Assembly: GCF_947331435.1 (NCBI RefSeq)
Contig: NZ_CAMZOF010000005.1
Location: forward strand, 434,001-498,000
Length of the DNA: 64,000 bases
Direction: 5' to 3'
Source of the DNA: Pelagibius sp. Alg239-R121
Lineage (GTDB): Bacteria > Pseudomonadota > Alphaproteobacteria > Kiloniellales > Kiloniellaceae
Positions 57,706 to 64,000 of this stretch are shown here, piece after piece (position 1 is the first letter of the stretch; every line of letters starts with the position of its first letter). Under the pieces are notes generated by a model that was given only the letters and a program-made list of their open reading frames with translations, had not been told where the DNA came from and did not search any database. Made by a program: the position numbers and the translations under genes.

Positions 57706-58944
57706 ATGAGTGTCGAAACGGTGTCCGGGGGTAAATCCGTTTCAACCTCGAAACCGGCGCCCACATCGGCGCCCGCAGTGAGTGCCGGAAAGCCGGTGCT
57801 GCGCGTTCTTGGAACTTCGGTCACACAGATCGAACCTCTGCGGAAGGCGGCGCAAGAGGACCTTGGCATTGTCCTGGATTTCATCACTCTCGACGGCACT
57901 GAAGCACAGCGTCGTGGCGTCTTGGCGCCGCAGTCGTTTGATGTCTACGATCAATGGTTCCACGACATCGATCTGATTTGGCCGACCGGTTCGATTCAAG
58001 GAATCGACGTCAGCCGGATCGATCGCTGGGAGCAGATCAATGCCCTGCCGAAGACGGGCCGGCTCTCGCCGCACAATCGATCGGCGGGTGGTGGCGACCC
58101 TAGTAAGCGGCTCTACGTTCAACTCGATGGTTCTCTCGGCGATGCACCGTCGGATTTCATCTCCATGCTGCCGACGGTCCACAACGCCGACAGTTTTGCG
58201 GGGGTCGGTGCCGATCCCAAAGCACTGAGCAGCTGGGGCAGTCTGCTTGATCCGGAGTGGGCCGGCCGGGCCGTGCTGCAGAGTGATGCGGCGATCGGCA
58301 GTCTCGATATGCTGTTGGCCGCCCGCGCTCGTGGGGAATTTGATGCCGAGGATATCGGTAACCTGTCGCTTGAGGAAATTGCAGGGCTGACCGATCTGTT
58401 GCGGGGCTATCGCAAGCGTGGCCATTTCCGGCGCTACTGGGCCGACGAAGCCGAAGCAGTGGCGGCCATGCAGGAGCAGAAGCCCGTGATCGGCAGTCTC
58501 TGGTGGTCGGGAGTTATCAAACTTCGCGCGCGTGGCGTGCCTGTGGTCGTCGCCACGCCTGAAGAGGGGTATCGCGGTTGGTTCGGTGGCATGGCTCTTT
58601 CGGTGCATATCGAAGACCGCGTGCTTGATGCGGCCTACGAATACCTCAATTGGTGGCTCGATGGTTATGCGGGCGCGATGATGGCGCGCAACGGCGCCTA
58701 TATGTCCAACCCCGAAGCGGTACGCCCCCATCTGTCTGCCAATGAATGGGCTTTTTGGTATGAAGGCAAACCGGCTCGTGACGCCATCACTGATCCGGAT
58801 GGCTGCGAGATCTATGCGCCGGGTGACGCACGAGAGGGTGGTTCCTACAGCCAGCGCATGTCACGTATCGTGGTCTGGGATGCGGTGATGGATGAGCACA
58901 ATTATCTGGTCCGGCGATGGGAACATGCCCTCTCCGGGCGCTGA
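57706..58944 (+). CDS. Polyamine-type ABC transporter substrate-binding protein (PotD/SBP_bac family), no signal peptide seen
   Basis: 412 aa from ATG 57706. LRVLGTSVTQIEPLRKAAQE, LDFITLDGTEAQRRGVLAPQ, FDVYDQWFHDIDLIWPTGSI, YVQLDGSLGDAPSDF, SSWGSLLDPEWAGRAVLQSD and SEVRPH-like AYMSNPEAVRPHLS fit the polyamine/opine/spermidine binding-protein group that precedes PotABC genes. Unusually the N-terminus (MSVETVSGGKSVSTSKPAPT) is polar, with no hydrophobic signal core. An in-frame ATG at 57685 adds RRRGRS but still no core. Either the true start has been lost by frameshift or the protein is anchored or exported otherwise. A divergent-type GntR gene and PotABC follow. Confidence 0.85.
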   Translation: MSVETVSGGKSVSTSKPAPTSAPAVSAGKPVLRVLGTSVTQIEPLRKAAQEDLGIVLDFITLDGTEAQRRGVLAPQSFDVYDQWFHDIDLIWPTGSIQGIDVSRIDRWEQINALPKTGRLSPHNRSAGGGDPSKRLYVQLDGSLGDAPSDFISMLPTVHNADSFAGVGADPKALSSWGSLLDPEWAGRAVLQSDAAIGSLDMLLAARARGEFDAEDIGNLSLEEIAGLTDLLRGYRKRGHFRRYWADEAEAVAAMQEQKPVIGSLWWSGVIKLRARGVPVVVATPEEGYRGWFGGMALSVHIEDRVLDAAYEYLNWWLDGYAGAMMARNGAYMSNPEAVRPHLSANEWAFWYEGKPARDAITDPDGCEIYAPGDAREGGSYSQRMSRIVVWDAVMDEHNYLVRRWEHALSGR

Positions 58945-58995
58945 TTCTGCCAGACGCCAATTCTTCCAGTCACTGGTTCTCCCGGCCATAGAGTG

Positions 58996-60015
58996 TCAGG
59001 GCTCCCGCCATTTGAGATAAGACGGCAGGTCGGGTTGCGGGAAGACCGAGATCGCCATAAGTCGTTGGCGTGTGCGGTCGGCCGATAACCGCAGATGTTC
59101 CTCCAGTGCCTGCGCCGCCATCGGATAGGCGCCGCGCATGATGAATTCGAGAATGATCGCGTGTTCGCGCAGAGCGACCTGAAAGGGTTGGGCGCCGACG
59201 AAGGAGGCAAAGACGCGATTGACCACAAGCGCTAGCTGGCTCTGGTGCACCATACGCAGCAGGTGCGGATTGCGTGAACGGGCCAGCAGGCGAATATGGA
59301 TGTCGGTCTCGAGCTCTTCCAATGCGTCTGCCTCAAGGTTCGGTCCTTGGGCCAGGGCCGCTTCGTGACGCTGCCACATGGCCTTGACCTCCCGCGGCGG
59401 CAACAGCGGCGCACTTTCGGCCAGTGCCAGAGGTTCGAGCTTTCCACGCACGGCGAAATAATGCGCGACCTCACGCGCCGTCAAGGGGCCGATGATCCAG
59501 TGGGACTGGCGGTTCTTCTGCACAAGACCCCGGTCCTGAAGGCGTGAAAGCAGCTCGCGCACGACCGTCCGGCTGACGTCGTAGTGATCCGCGACGCCTT
59601 GCTCGTTGACCCGGAACTGTCCAAAGGGCAGGGCGTGGATCAGCTTGGTTTCAAAGTCGCGGGCGATTCGCTCTGACGTCACCGGCATGGGGTGAATCGG
59701 TTCGTCCTCGGGCAGGCCGAACATCTCCCGAGTCAGGGGCGTGCGCGCCGGGGCCGTCCCCTCCGTGCCCCGGACCACAAAACCACGGCCGTCGAAGCGG
59801 GCCAAAAGGCCCCGTTCGAGCAAATCCCCCAACGCTGTCCTGACCGGTGTGCGGCTGGTGCCGAAGAGCCGCGCAATTGGCTCCTCAGTGAGCACCGTTC
59901 CGGCGGGGAGGCGACCGTTTTCGATCGCCGAGGCCATAAGACTTTCAATGGCCGCGTAACGGGGGGTTGCTTGATCAAGCTCAAAGGAAGAGCCGGTCGC
60001 GATGCTATCTGCCAC
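58996..60015 (-). CDS. GntR-family regulator with tandem winged helices and FCD domain
   Basis: About 339 aa from the GTG at 60015; an ATG at 60087 would add 24 residues (MSYKLHIKNVPRARNAILKV...) encoded by AT-rich promoter-like DNA and is less likely. First winged helix: ESLMASAIENGRLPAGTVLT, RLFGTSRTPVRTALGDLLER, GLLARFDGRGFVVRG. Second: RIARDFETKLIHALPFGQFR, VADHYDVSRTVVRELLSRLQ, GLVQKNRQSHWIIG. FCD-like helical domain: VRGKLEPLALAESAPLLPPR and MWQRHEAALAQGPNLEADAL. It is divergent from PotABC and ends 51 bp from the binding-protein stop, so it presumably controls that operon. Confidence 0.88.
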   Translation of the reverse strand: MADSIATGSSFELDQATPRYAAIESLMASAIENGRLPAGTVLTEEPIARLFGTSRTPVRTALGDLLERGLLARFDGRGFVVRGTEGTAPARTPLTREMFGLPEDEPIHPMPVTSERIARDFETKLIHALPFGQFRVNEQGVADHYDVSRTVVRELLSRLQDRGLVQKNRQSHWIIGPLTAREVAHYFAVRGKLEPLALAESAPLLPPREVKAMWQRHEAALAQGPNLEADALEELETDIHIRLLARSRNPHLLRMVHQSQLALVVNRVFASFVGAQPFQVALREHAIILEFIMRGAYPMAAQALEEHLRLSADRTRQRLMAISVFPQPDLPSYLKWREP

Positions 60016-60020
60016 GGTTA

Positions 60021-60097
60021 TTTTATCAACCTTTAATATTGCATTTCGTGCACGAGGTACGTTTTTAATGTGTAATTTATAACTCATTTTGATAAAA
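60021..60097. promoter_or_regulatory. Inverted half-sites upstream of the GntR gene
   Basis: TTTTATCAA (60021-60029) and TTGATAAAA (60089-60097) form a widely spaced inverted pair, centres 68 bp apart, in the AT-rich region between the GntR gene and potA. They resemble half of the ATTTATCATGATAAAT operator at 36323, so they may be regulator sites. The intergenic region continues AT-rich to about 60160 (ctgataattaataattga). Confidence 0.4.
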
Positions 60098-60226
60098 AAT
60101 CCAAGGAAAAACAGGGATTTCCAAGTTTTCTGATAATTAATAATTGACTCTTGAACACGAAAGACACAATCTTTGCCGCGTGACGCCGAGACGTCGCGCT
60201 TTCCCTCTATTTGGAGTCTGCTGACG

Positions 60227-61333
60227 ATGATGGTGATGTCGGGTCTGGAGAAATCTTATGATGGCAGACCGGCGATCGCCGACTTTTCGCTCGACGTGCA
60301 GGACGATGAGTACCTGACGATTCTGGGTCCGTCCGGTTCGGGAAAATCGACACTGTTGCGTCTGATTGCGGGTCTGGATCGGCTCGATTCCGGTTCCATC
60401 ACGCTGAACGGCGAGGCCATCACAGGAAAGCCCAGTCATTTGCGCGGGCTTGGGTTCGTGCAGCAGACCTATGCGCTCTTTCCCCACATGTCGGTGCGGG
60501 ACAACGTGTCCTTCGGTTTGCGCTACCGTCTGGTCGATCCGGTACAGGACGAACACGAAGTGGCCAGACGCTGCGACGCGATGCTCGAACTTGTCGGGTT
60601 GAGCGGATTGGGCGATCGCATGGTCGGACAGATTTCCGGTGGTCAGAAGCAGCGCGTCTCTCTTGCGCGCACCCTCGTGACCGAACCGAAAATCTGCCTG
60701 CTCGATGAACCGCTGGGCGCGCTCGACGCCAATCTTCGCGAACGCATGACGATTGAGCTGCGCCACATCCGGGCAACGCTGGGCGTCACCTTCATGCATG
60801 TGACCGGTAACGAAGCCGAGGCGCTGACCATGGGTGACCGGCTAATCGTGTTGGATCAGGGCCGCGCCATTCAGGTAGACACGCCCGATCGCCTGTTCAC
60901 ACGTCCGGCAACGGTCGCGGTCGCGAAACTCGTCAACAACTACAACATCCTGCCTGGACGGGTCGAAGGCGGCGGCTTCCAACACGGCGATAGCCGTCTC
61001 GCTCTTCCCGAACCGGCGCAGGTGGCCGGTTACTATGTGATCCGTTTTGATCAGGTTGCGATCGGCGGGATCGGCGAGGAAATTGCGTCCGGCATGGCCT
61101 CGATGGAGGCGGCATTCATCGCCAGCGAATTCATGGGATCGCGCGTCATCTACTTCTTTCGCCGGCCGGACGGCGGGGTCTTCGAAGTCGAACGCCATTT
61201 GAGCCGCGACGATCCCGAGGATTACGCACAGGGCGAGACTTGCGCGCTTAGTTGGCCGCTGAGCCAGGTGCTTCTGTACGGCGGCGATGGACGGCTGCTC
61301 GATATGCCCGCTGCCGAGGGGAGACTGCAATGA
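60227..61333 (+). CDS. Polyamine-type ABC transporter ATPase (PotA-like)
   Basis: 368 aa. Starts at one of ATGs 60227, 60230 or 60236 after TTGGAG (60211). Walker A LGPSGSGKST, Q-loop FVQQTYALFPHMSVRDNVSF, signature QISGGQKQRVSLARTLV, Walker B KICLLDEPLGALD, H-loop FMHVTGNEAEALTMGDR (note TGNEAEA where TH(D)QEEA is usual). A TOBE domain fills the C-terminal 120 residues. It overlaps potB-like by 4 bp. The replaced His/Gln at the H-loop (VTGNEAEA) is worth noting: the canonical 'THDQEEA' His appears changed to Gly. Confidence 0.9.
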   Translation: MMVMSGLEKSYDGRPAIADFSLDVQDDEYLTILGPSGSGKSTLLRLIAGLDRLDSGSITLNGEAITGKPSHLRGLGFVQQTYALFPHMSVRDNVSFGLRYRLVDPVQDEHEVARRCDAMLELVGLSGLGDRMVGQISGGQKQRVSLARTLVTEPKICLLDEPLGALDANLRERMTIELRHIRATLGVTFMHVTGNEAEALTMGDRLIVLDQGRAIQVDTPDRLFTRPATVAVAKLVNNYNILPGRVEGGGFQHGDSRLALPEPAQVAGYYVIRFDQVAIGGIGEEIASGMASMEAAFIASEFMGSRVIYFFRRPDGGVFEVERHLSRDDPEDYAQGETCALSWPLSQVLLYGGDGRLLDMPAAEGRLQ

Positions 61334-62229
61334 GCGCGGTTGCCGAACGACAGATCAAGAGCGACGCTCATAAAGAGAGTTTCTGGCGCCGTAACGGTCA
61401 GTATTTGCTGCTGGCACCAGGTGTTTTCTGGATGCTGCTGTTCCTGGTCGTGCCCTTGATCATGATGGTCTACGTCAGCTTCTGGACCCAGACGACCTTT
61501 GCCATCAATTCGGAGTTGACCACGAAATCCTGGGTGACTTTCTTCGCTTCGGAAACCTACTTCGGTGCTTTGATTCGTACGCTCCGGATCTGGTTGATCG
61601 TGCTCGCACTGACGTTTGTTATCGGCTATCCGACAGCGCTCTTCATCGGTCAGTTCGTGCGCAACAAGACGGTGCAGACCGCTTTGCTTGTCACCTGCGT
61701 TATTCCCTTCTGGACGTCGTTTCTGATCCGGGTTCTCGCCTGGCGGCCGATGCTCGGCAAGGAGGGAGCGATCAATATCGTTCTGCAGAAATTCGGCCTG
61801 ATCGCTGAGCCGATCGAGGTGCTGCTGTTCACCGAACTTTCGGTCGTGATCGGCATGCTGCAGATCTACGTCGTCTTCATGGTGGGGCCGATCGCATTCA
61901 TGCTGGCCCGCATCGACGAGAGTCTGCTCGAGGCGGCCCGCGATCTCGGCGCGGATGCCTTCACGATTTTCCGCAAAATCATTTTTCCCTTGAGCCTGCC
62001 GGGCGTTGTGGTCGGAGCGATCTTTGTCTCGGTCATGGTACTGGGCGAGTTTGCGACCTCCGCCGCCCTATCCGGACGCAAGGTCAACCTGCTCGGCAAT
62101 ATCATCGTCACCCAGGTCGGTTCTCTGAAATGGGCTTTTGCCGCGGTGATTGGTGTGGTCCTGACCGCGGTGATGGCCATCGTGATTACCGGACTGCTGC
62201 GGGTGGTCAACCTGCGCAAGGAGCTGTGA
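61330..62229 (+). CDS. Polyamine-type ABC transporter permease (PotB-like)
   Basis: 299 aa from the ATG overlapping the PotA stop (ATGA); the open frame back to 61252 lies within PotA. Six helices begin at YLLLAPGVFWMLLFLVVPLI. The EAA loop is LLEAARDLGADAFTIFRKII with PFSLP-like FPLSLPGVV following. First transmembrane permease of the spermidine/putrescine-type pair; 13 bp before the PotC gene. Confidence 0.92.
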   Translation: MSAVAERQIKSDAHKESFWRRNGQYLLLAPGVFWMLLFLVVPLIMMVYVSFWTQTTFAINSELTTKSWVTFFASETYFGALIRTLRIWLIVLALTFVIGYPTALFIGQFVRNKTVQTALLVTCVIPFWTSFLIRVLAWRPMLGKEGAINIVLQKFGLIAEPIEVLLFTELSVVIGMLQIYVVFMVGPIAFMLARIDESLLEAARDLGADAFTIFRKIIFPLSLPGVVVGAIFVSVMVLGEFATSAALSGRKVNLLGNIIVTQVGSLKWAFAAVIGVVLTAVMAIVITGLLRVVNLRKEL

Positions 62230-62242
62230 TGAGGAGCGTCTC

Positions 62243-63100
62243 ATGTATCATCTGATCAGACTCCGCTGGGGCCTCGCCTTTTACACCGGCCTCTTCATCG
62301 CTTTCCTCTATGGACCTTTCGTGGTCATGGGGCTGATCAGCTTTCAGCAGGGACCGGAAGGCGGACCGCAGTTCCCGATCATCGAGTGGTCGACCTTTTG
62401 GTATCAGCATGTGATCGGCATCGCACCGGTGTCGCGTGTCGCACCCCTGCCGATCGGCGAAGCCCTGTTCCGTTCGCTCTCGTTGGCCTTTGCGACCATG
62501 GTCGTCTCCACCGTGTTGGGAACGCTGACCGCGCAGGCTTTCCGTTCAAAGTTCAAAGGCTCGGGCTTCGTCTTCTACCTGGTCGTGCTGGGAATGATGG
62601 TGCCGGGTGTGCTGCTCGGGCTGGGCATGGCGCTGGTTGCAGACCAGATGGATGTCGCGCGTACCTGGTGGGGCACGGCGTTTCTGCTGCATGTGGTCTA
62701 CACTTATCCCTTCGCGTTCCTGGTCATGCTGGCGATCTTCAACCGCTTTGACAAATCGGTTGAAGAAGCCGCCTGGATGCTGGGCGTGCCGCCGGGCCGG
62801 ACTTTCCGGAAAGTGACCTTTCCAATGATCTTTCCGGGTGTGCTGTCGGCAATGCTCTTTGCCTTTACCCTTAGCTATGACGAATTTCCGCGCACGCTTT
62901 TCACCGGCGGGTCCGAAGTCACCATGCCGATCGCCATCTACGGCACCTTCGCGGTGGAAATTCACCCGAACCTCTTTGCCTTCGGCGTGCTGACGACGCT
63001 CTTCTCCTTTGCACTTCTGACGGTCTACGGCGTGCTGATGGGCATGTCGACCCGCCGCTCCCGGTTGCGCACTTCCGGTATCCAGGAGGATGTGGCATGA
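62243..63100 (+). CDS. Polyamine-type ABC transporter permease (PotC-like)
   Basis: 285 aa, five to six helices starting at FYTGLFIAFLYGPFVVMGLI. EAA loop: VEEAAWMLGVPPGRTFRKVT followed by FPMIFPGVLS. AGGAG precedes the ATG at 62243. It is the second permease of the transporter. The C-terminal tail TRRSRLRTSGIQEDVA is basic, as usual for the cytoplasmic end. It overlaps the SDR gene by 4 bp, so the dehydrogenases belong to the same transcript. Confidence 0.92.
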   Translation: MYHLIRLRWGLAFYTGLFIAFLYGPFVVMGLISFQQGPEGGPQFPIIEWSTFWYQHVIGIAPVSRVAPLPIGEALFRSLSLAFATMVVSTVLGTLTAQAFRSKFKGSGFVFYLVVLGMMVPGVLLGLGMALVADQMDVARTWWGTAFLLHVVYTYPFAFLVMLAIFNRFDKSVEEAAWMLGVPPGRTFRKVTFPMIFPGVLSAMLFAFTLSYDEFPRTLFTGGSEVTMPIAIYGTFAVEIHPNLFAFGVLTTLFSFALLTVYGVLMGMSTRRSRLRTSGIQEDVA

Positions 63101-63843
63101 GCCGGCTGAACGAACACTGCGCCATTGTCACCGGTGCCGGCGCGGGGATTGGGCGGGCCATCGCCCAGCGGCTTGCCTCCGAGGGTGCGAAAGTCGTTGT
63201 CAATGACCTCTCACTCCAGGCCGCGGAAGAGACTGTGGCGGTGATTGCGCGTGCCGGCGGGCAGGCGCATGCAGTTCGCGGCGATGTTTCGGATCAGGCG
63301 GATGTCGAACGTGCCTTCGGCTTCTGTGAAAAACACTGGGGCAACTGCAGTCTTCTTGTCAACAACGCGGGGATCGTACAGCAGACCCGATTCGCCGACA
63401 TGGAGGTTGCCGATTGGGACCGGATGATCGCCGTGCATCTTCGGGGCTGCTTTCTGGGTTGCCGCCGCGCGGTCGGTCCGATGCGCGAAAGGGGCAGCGG
63501 CGTCATCATCAACATCGCTTCGCAACTGGGTCAGATCGGCGGCGTAGAGCTGGTCCATTACTCGGCGGCCAAAGCCGGAATGATCGGTTTGACCAAAGCC
63601 TTGGCGCGCGAGGTCAGCAGCGAAGGCGTTCGGGTGAATGCGGTGGCGCCCGGGCCTATCAACACCGAACTGGTTATGGCGCTGTCGGATAGCTGGCGCG
63701 CGGCGAAAGCGTCCGAACTGCCGCTCGGGCGTTTCGGAGAGCCGGAAGACGTCGCGGCAACGGTGGCCTTCCTCGCATCGGAAGATGCCAGGATCTACGT
63801 GGGGCAGGTGCTCGGGCCCAACTCTGGCGACGTGATGCTGTGA
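63097..63843 (+). CDS. SDR-family dehydrogenase/reductase
   Basis: 248 aa, classical SDR. Cofactor motif AIVTGAGAGIGRAIAQRLAS (TGxxxGxG), NNAG in LLVNNAGIVQQTRF, catalytic Ser in IINIASQLGQ, and Y-x3-K in VHYSAAKAGMIGLTKA (Tyr-Ser-Ala-Ala-Lys). NAVAPGPINTELVMALSDS and the C-terminal LGPNSGDVML are typical. The basic residue after the glycine motif (VVNDLSL) suggests NAD rather than NADP. Co-transcribed with PotABC and the next SDR, it probably oxidises the imported substrate. Confidence 0.92.
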   Translation: MSRLNEHCAIVTGAGAGIGRAIAQRLASEGAKVVVNDLSLQAAEETVAVIARAGGQAHAVRGDVSDQADVERAFGFCEKHWGNCSLLVNNAGIVQQTRFADMEVADWDRMIAVHLRGCFLGCRRAVGPMRERGSGVIINIASQLGQIGGVELVHYSAAKAGMIGLTKALAREVSSEGVRVNAVAPGPINTELVMALSDSWRAAKASELPLGRFGEPEDVAATVAFLASEDARIYVGQVLGPNSGDVML

Positions 63844-63855
63844 AGGGAAGGCTGT

Positions 63856-64000
63856 ATGTCACAACTGATTGAAAAAACCGTTTTGATCACCGGCGCCGGC
63901 ATCGGCATCGGCCGGTCGACCGCCAAGGCTTTTGCCAGGGCGGGGTATCGGGTGATCGTGACCGACGTCCTGAAAGACGCGGGCGCGGCCCTTGCCGGTG
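63856..64000 (+). CDS. SDR-family dehydrogenase, N-terminal part (cut by window end)
   Basis: The ATG at 63856 (GGAAGG nine bases upstream) opens MSQLIEKTVLITGAGIGIGR then STAKAFARAGYRVIVTDVL, with the Rossmann motif TGAGIGIG and the acidic TD after strand 2 that favours NAD. 48 codons are visible. It starts 12 bp after the preceding SDR stop and is the last gene of the transport operon in the window. Confidence 0.85.
   Translation, partial: MSQLIEKTVLITGAGIGIGRSTAKAFARAGYRVIVTDVLKDAGAALAG

Noticed and set aside
1-64000. CRISPR array, rRNA or tRNA genes
   Set aside because: No regularly spaced repeats and no cloverleaf-type or rRNA-like sequence was noticed on either strand; a dedicated scan was not possible here.

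Overview
The window looks like chromosomal DNA from a GC-rich alphaproteobacterium. Codon use, the many solute-binding-protein ABC operons, FadR/GntR regulators, GMC/enolase sugar catabolism and a DddP-like gene point to Rhodobacterales, Rhodospirillales or a marine Rhizobiales; the order cannot be fixed from the sequence. It is accessory-rich: at least four decayed genes, short inverted and direct repeats, and self-contained catabolic modules that each carry their own regulator.

Region 1 (1-12617). After a partial Asp/Glu racemase and decayed DNA comes a divergent locus. On the minus strand is a soluble hybrid sensor kinase plus an OmpR-type response regulator. On the plus strand is a six-gene operon: molybdopterin catalytic subunit with a Tat signal (910 aa), four-cluster Fe-S subunit, TorD/DdhD-like chaperone, heme-b type gamma subunit, an Nbp35/Mrp-type Fe-S P-loop ATPase, and a 619-aa beta-propeller-like protein. 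Order (alpha-beta-delta-gamma), sizes and motifs match the periplasmic type II DMSO reductase family (dimethylsulfide dehydrogenase, selenate, chlorate reductases). The last two genes are not part of the family clusters I know.

Region 2 (12802-28431). Five tightly packed minus-strand genes encode proteins of 577, 1447, 883, 1132 and 987 aa with spacings from a 1-bp overlap to 5 bp. None has a signal peptide or a function I can name. The last protein ends in an OmpA-like domain and the 1132-aa protein resembles DUF6603. A decayed sixth gene ends in a 4-bp overlap with the first intact gene. This is the best candidate for an undescribed system.

Region 3 (28466-40157). A D-Ala-D-Ala ligase precedes a peptide-type ABC operon (SBP, permease, fused permease-ATPase, ATPase, GntR regulator). 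Two perfect 16-bp palindromes separate it from a divergent DUF1028 protein and an M20 N-carbamoyl-amino-acid/allantoate-type amidohydrolase. A truncated LysR regulator, a RidA protein and an ATC-hydrolase-family protein follow. Together they suggest uptake and ring-opening/decarbamoylation of a small amino-acid derivative.

Region 4 (40315-50996). Small orphan genes, then an old-yellow-enzyme reductase with an ArsR repressor (shared operator; the ArsR mRNA is predicted leaderless), the 3' remnant of a sugar ABC ATPase, and a complete sugar module: FadR-type regulator, XylFGH-like transporter, small subunit plus GMC dehydrogenase, and an enolase-superfamily dehydratase.

Region 5 (51139-64000). 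VOC protein and tandem-wHTH HxlR regulator, GNATs, a DddP-like M24 enzyme, an Hc1-like small basic protein, a second GFA protein, a frameshifted DUF4303-like gene, then a polyamine-type ABC module (SBP, PotA, PotB, PotC) with a divergent double-wHTH GntR regulator and two SDR dehydrogenases, the second cut by the window end. I saw no rRNA, tRNA, CRISPR array or intact insertion sequence.
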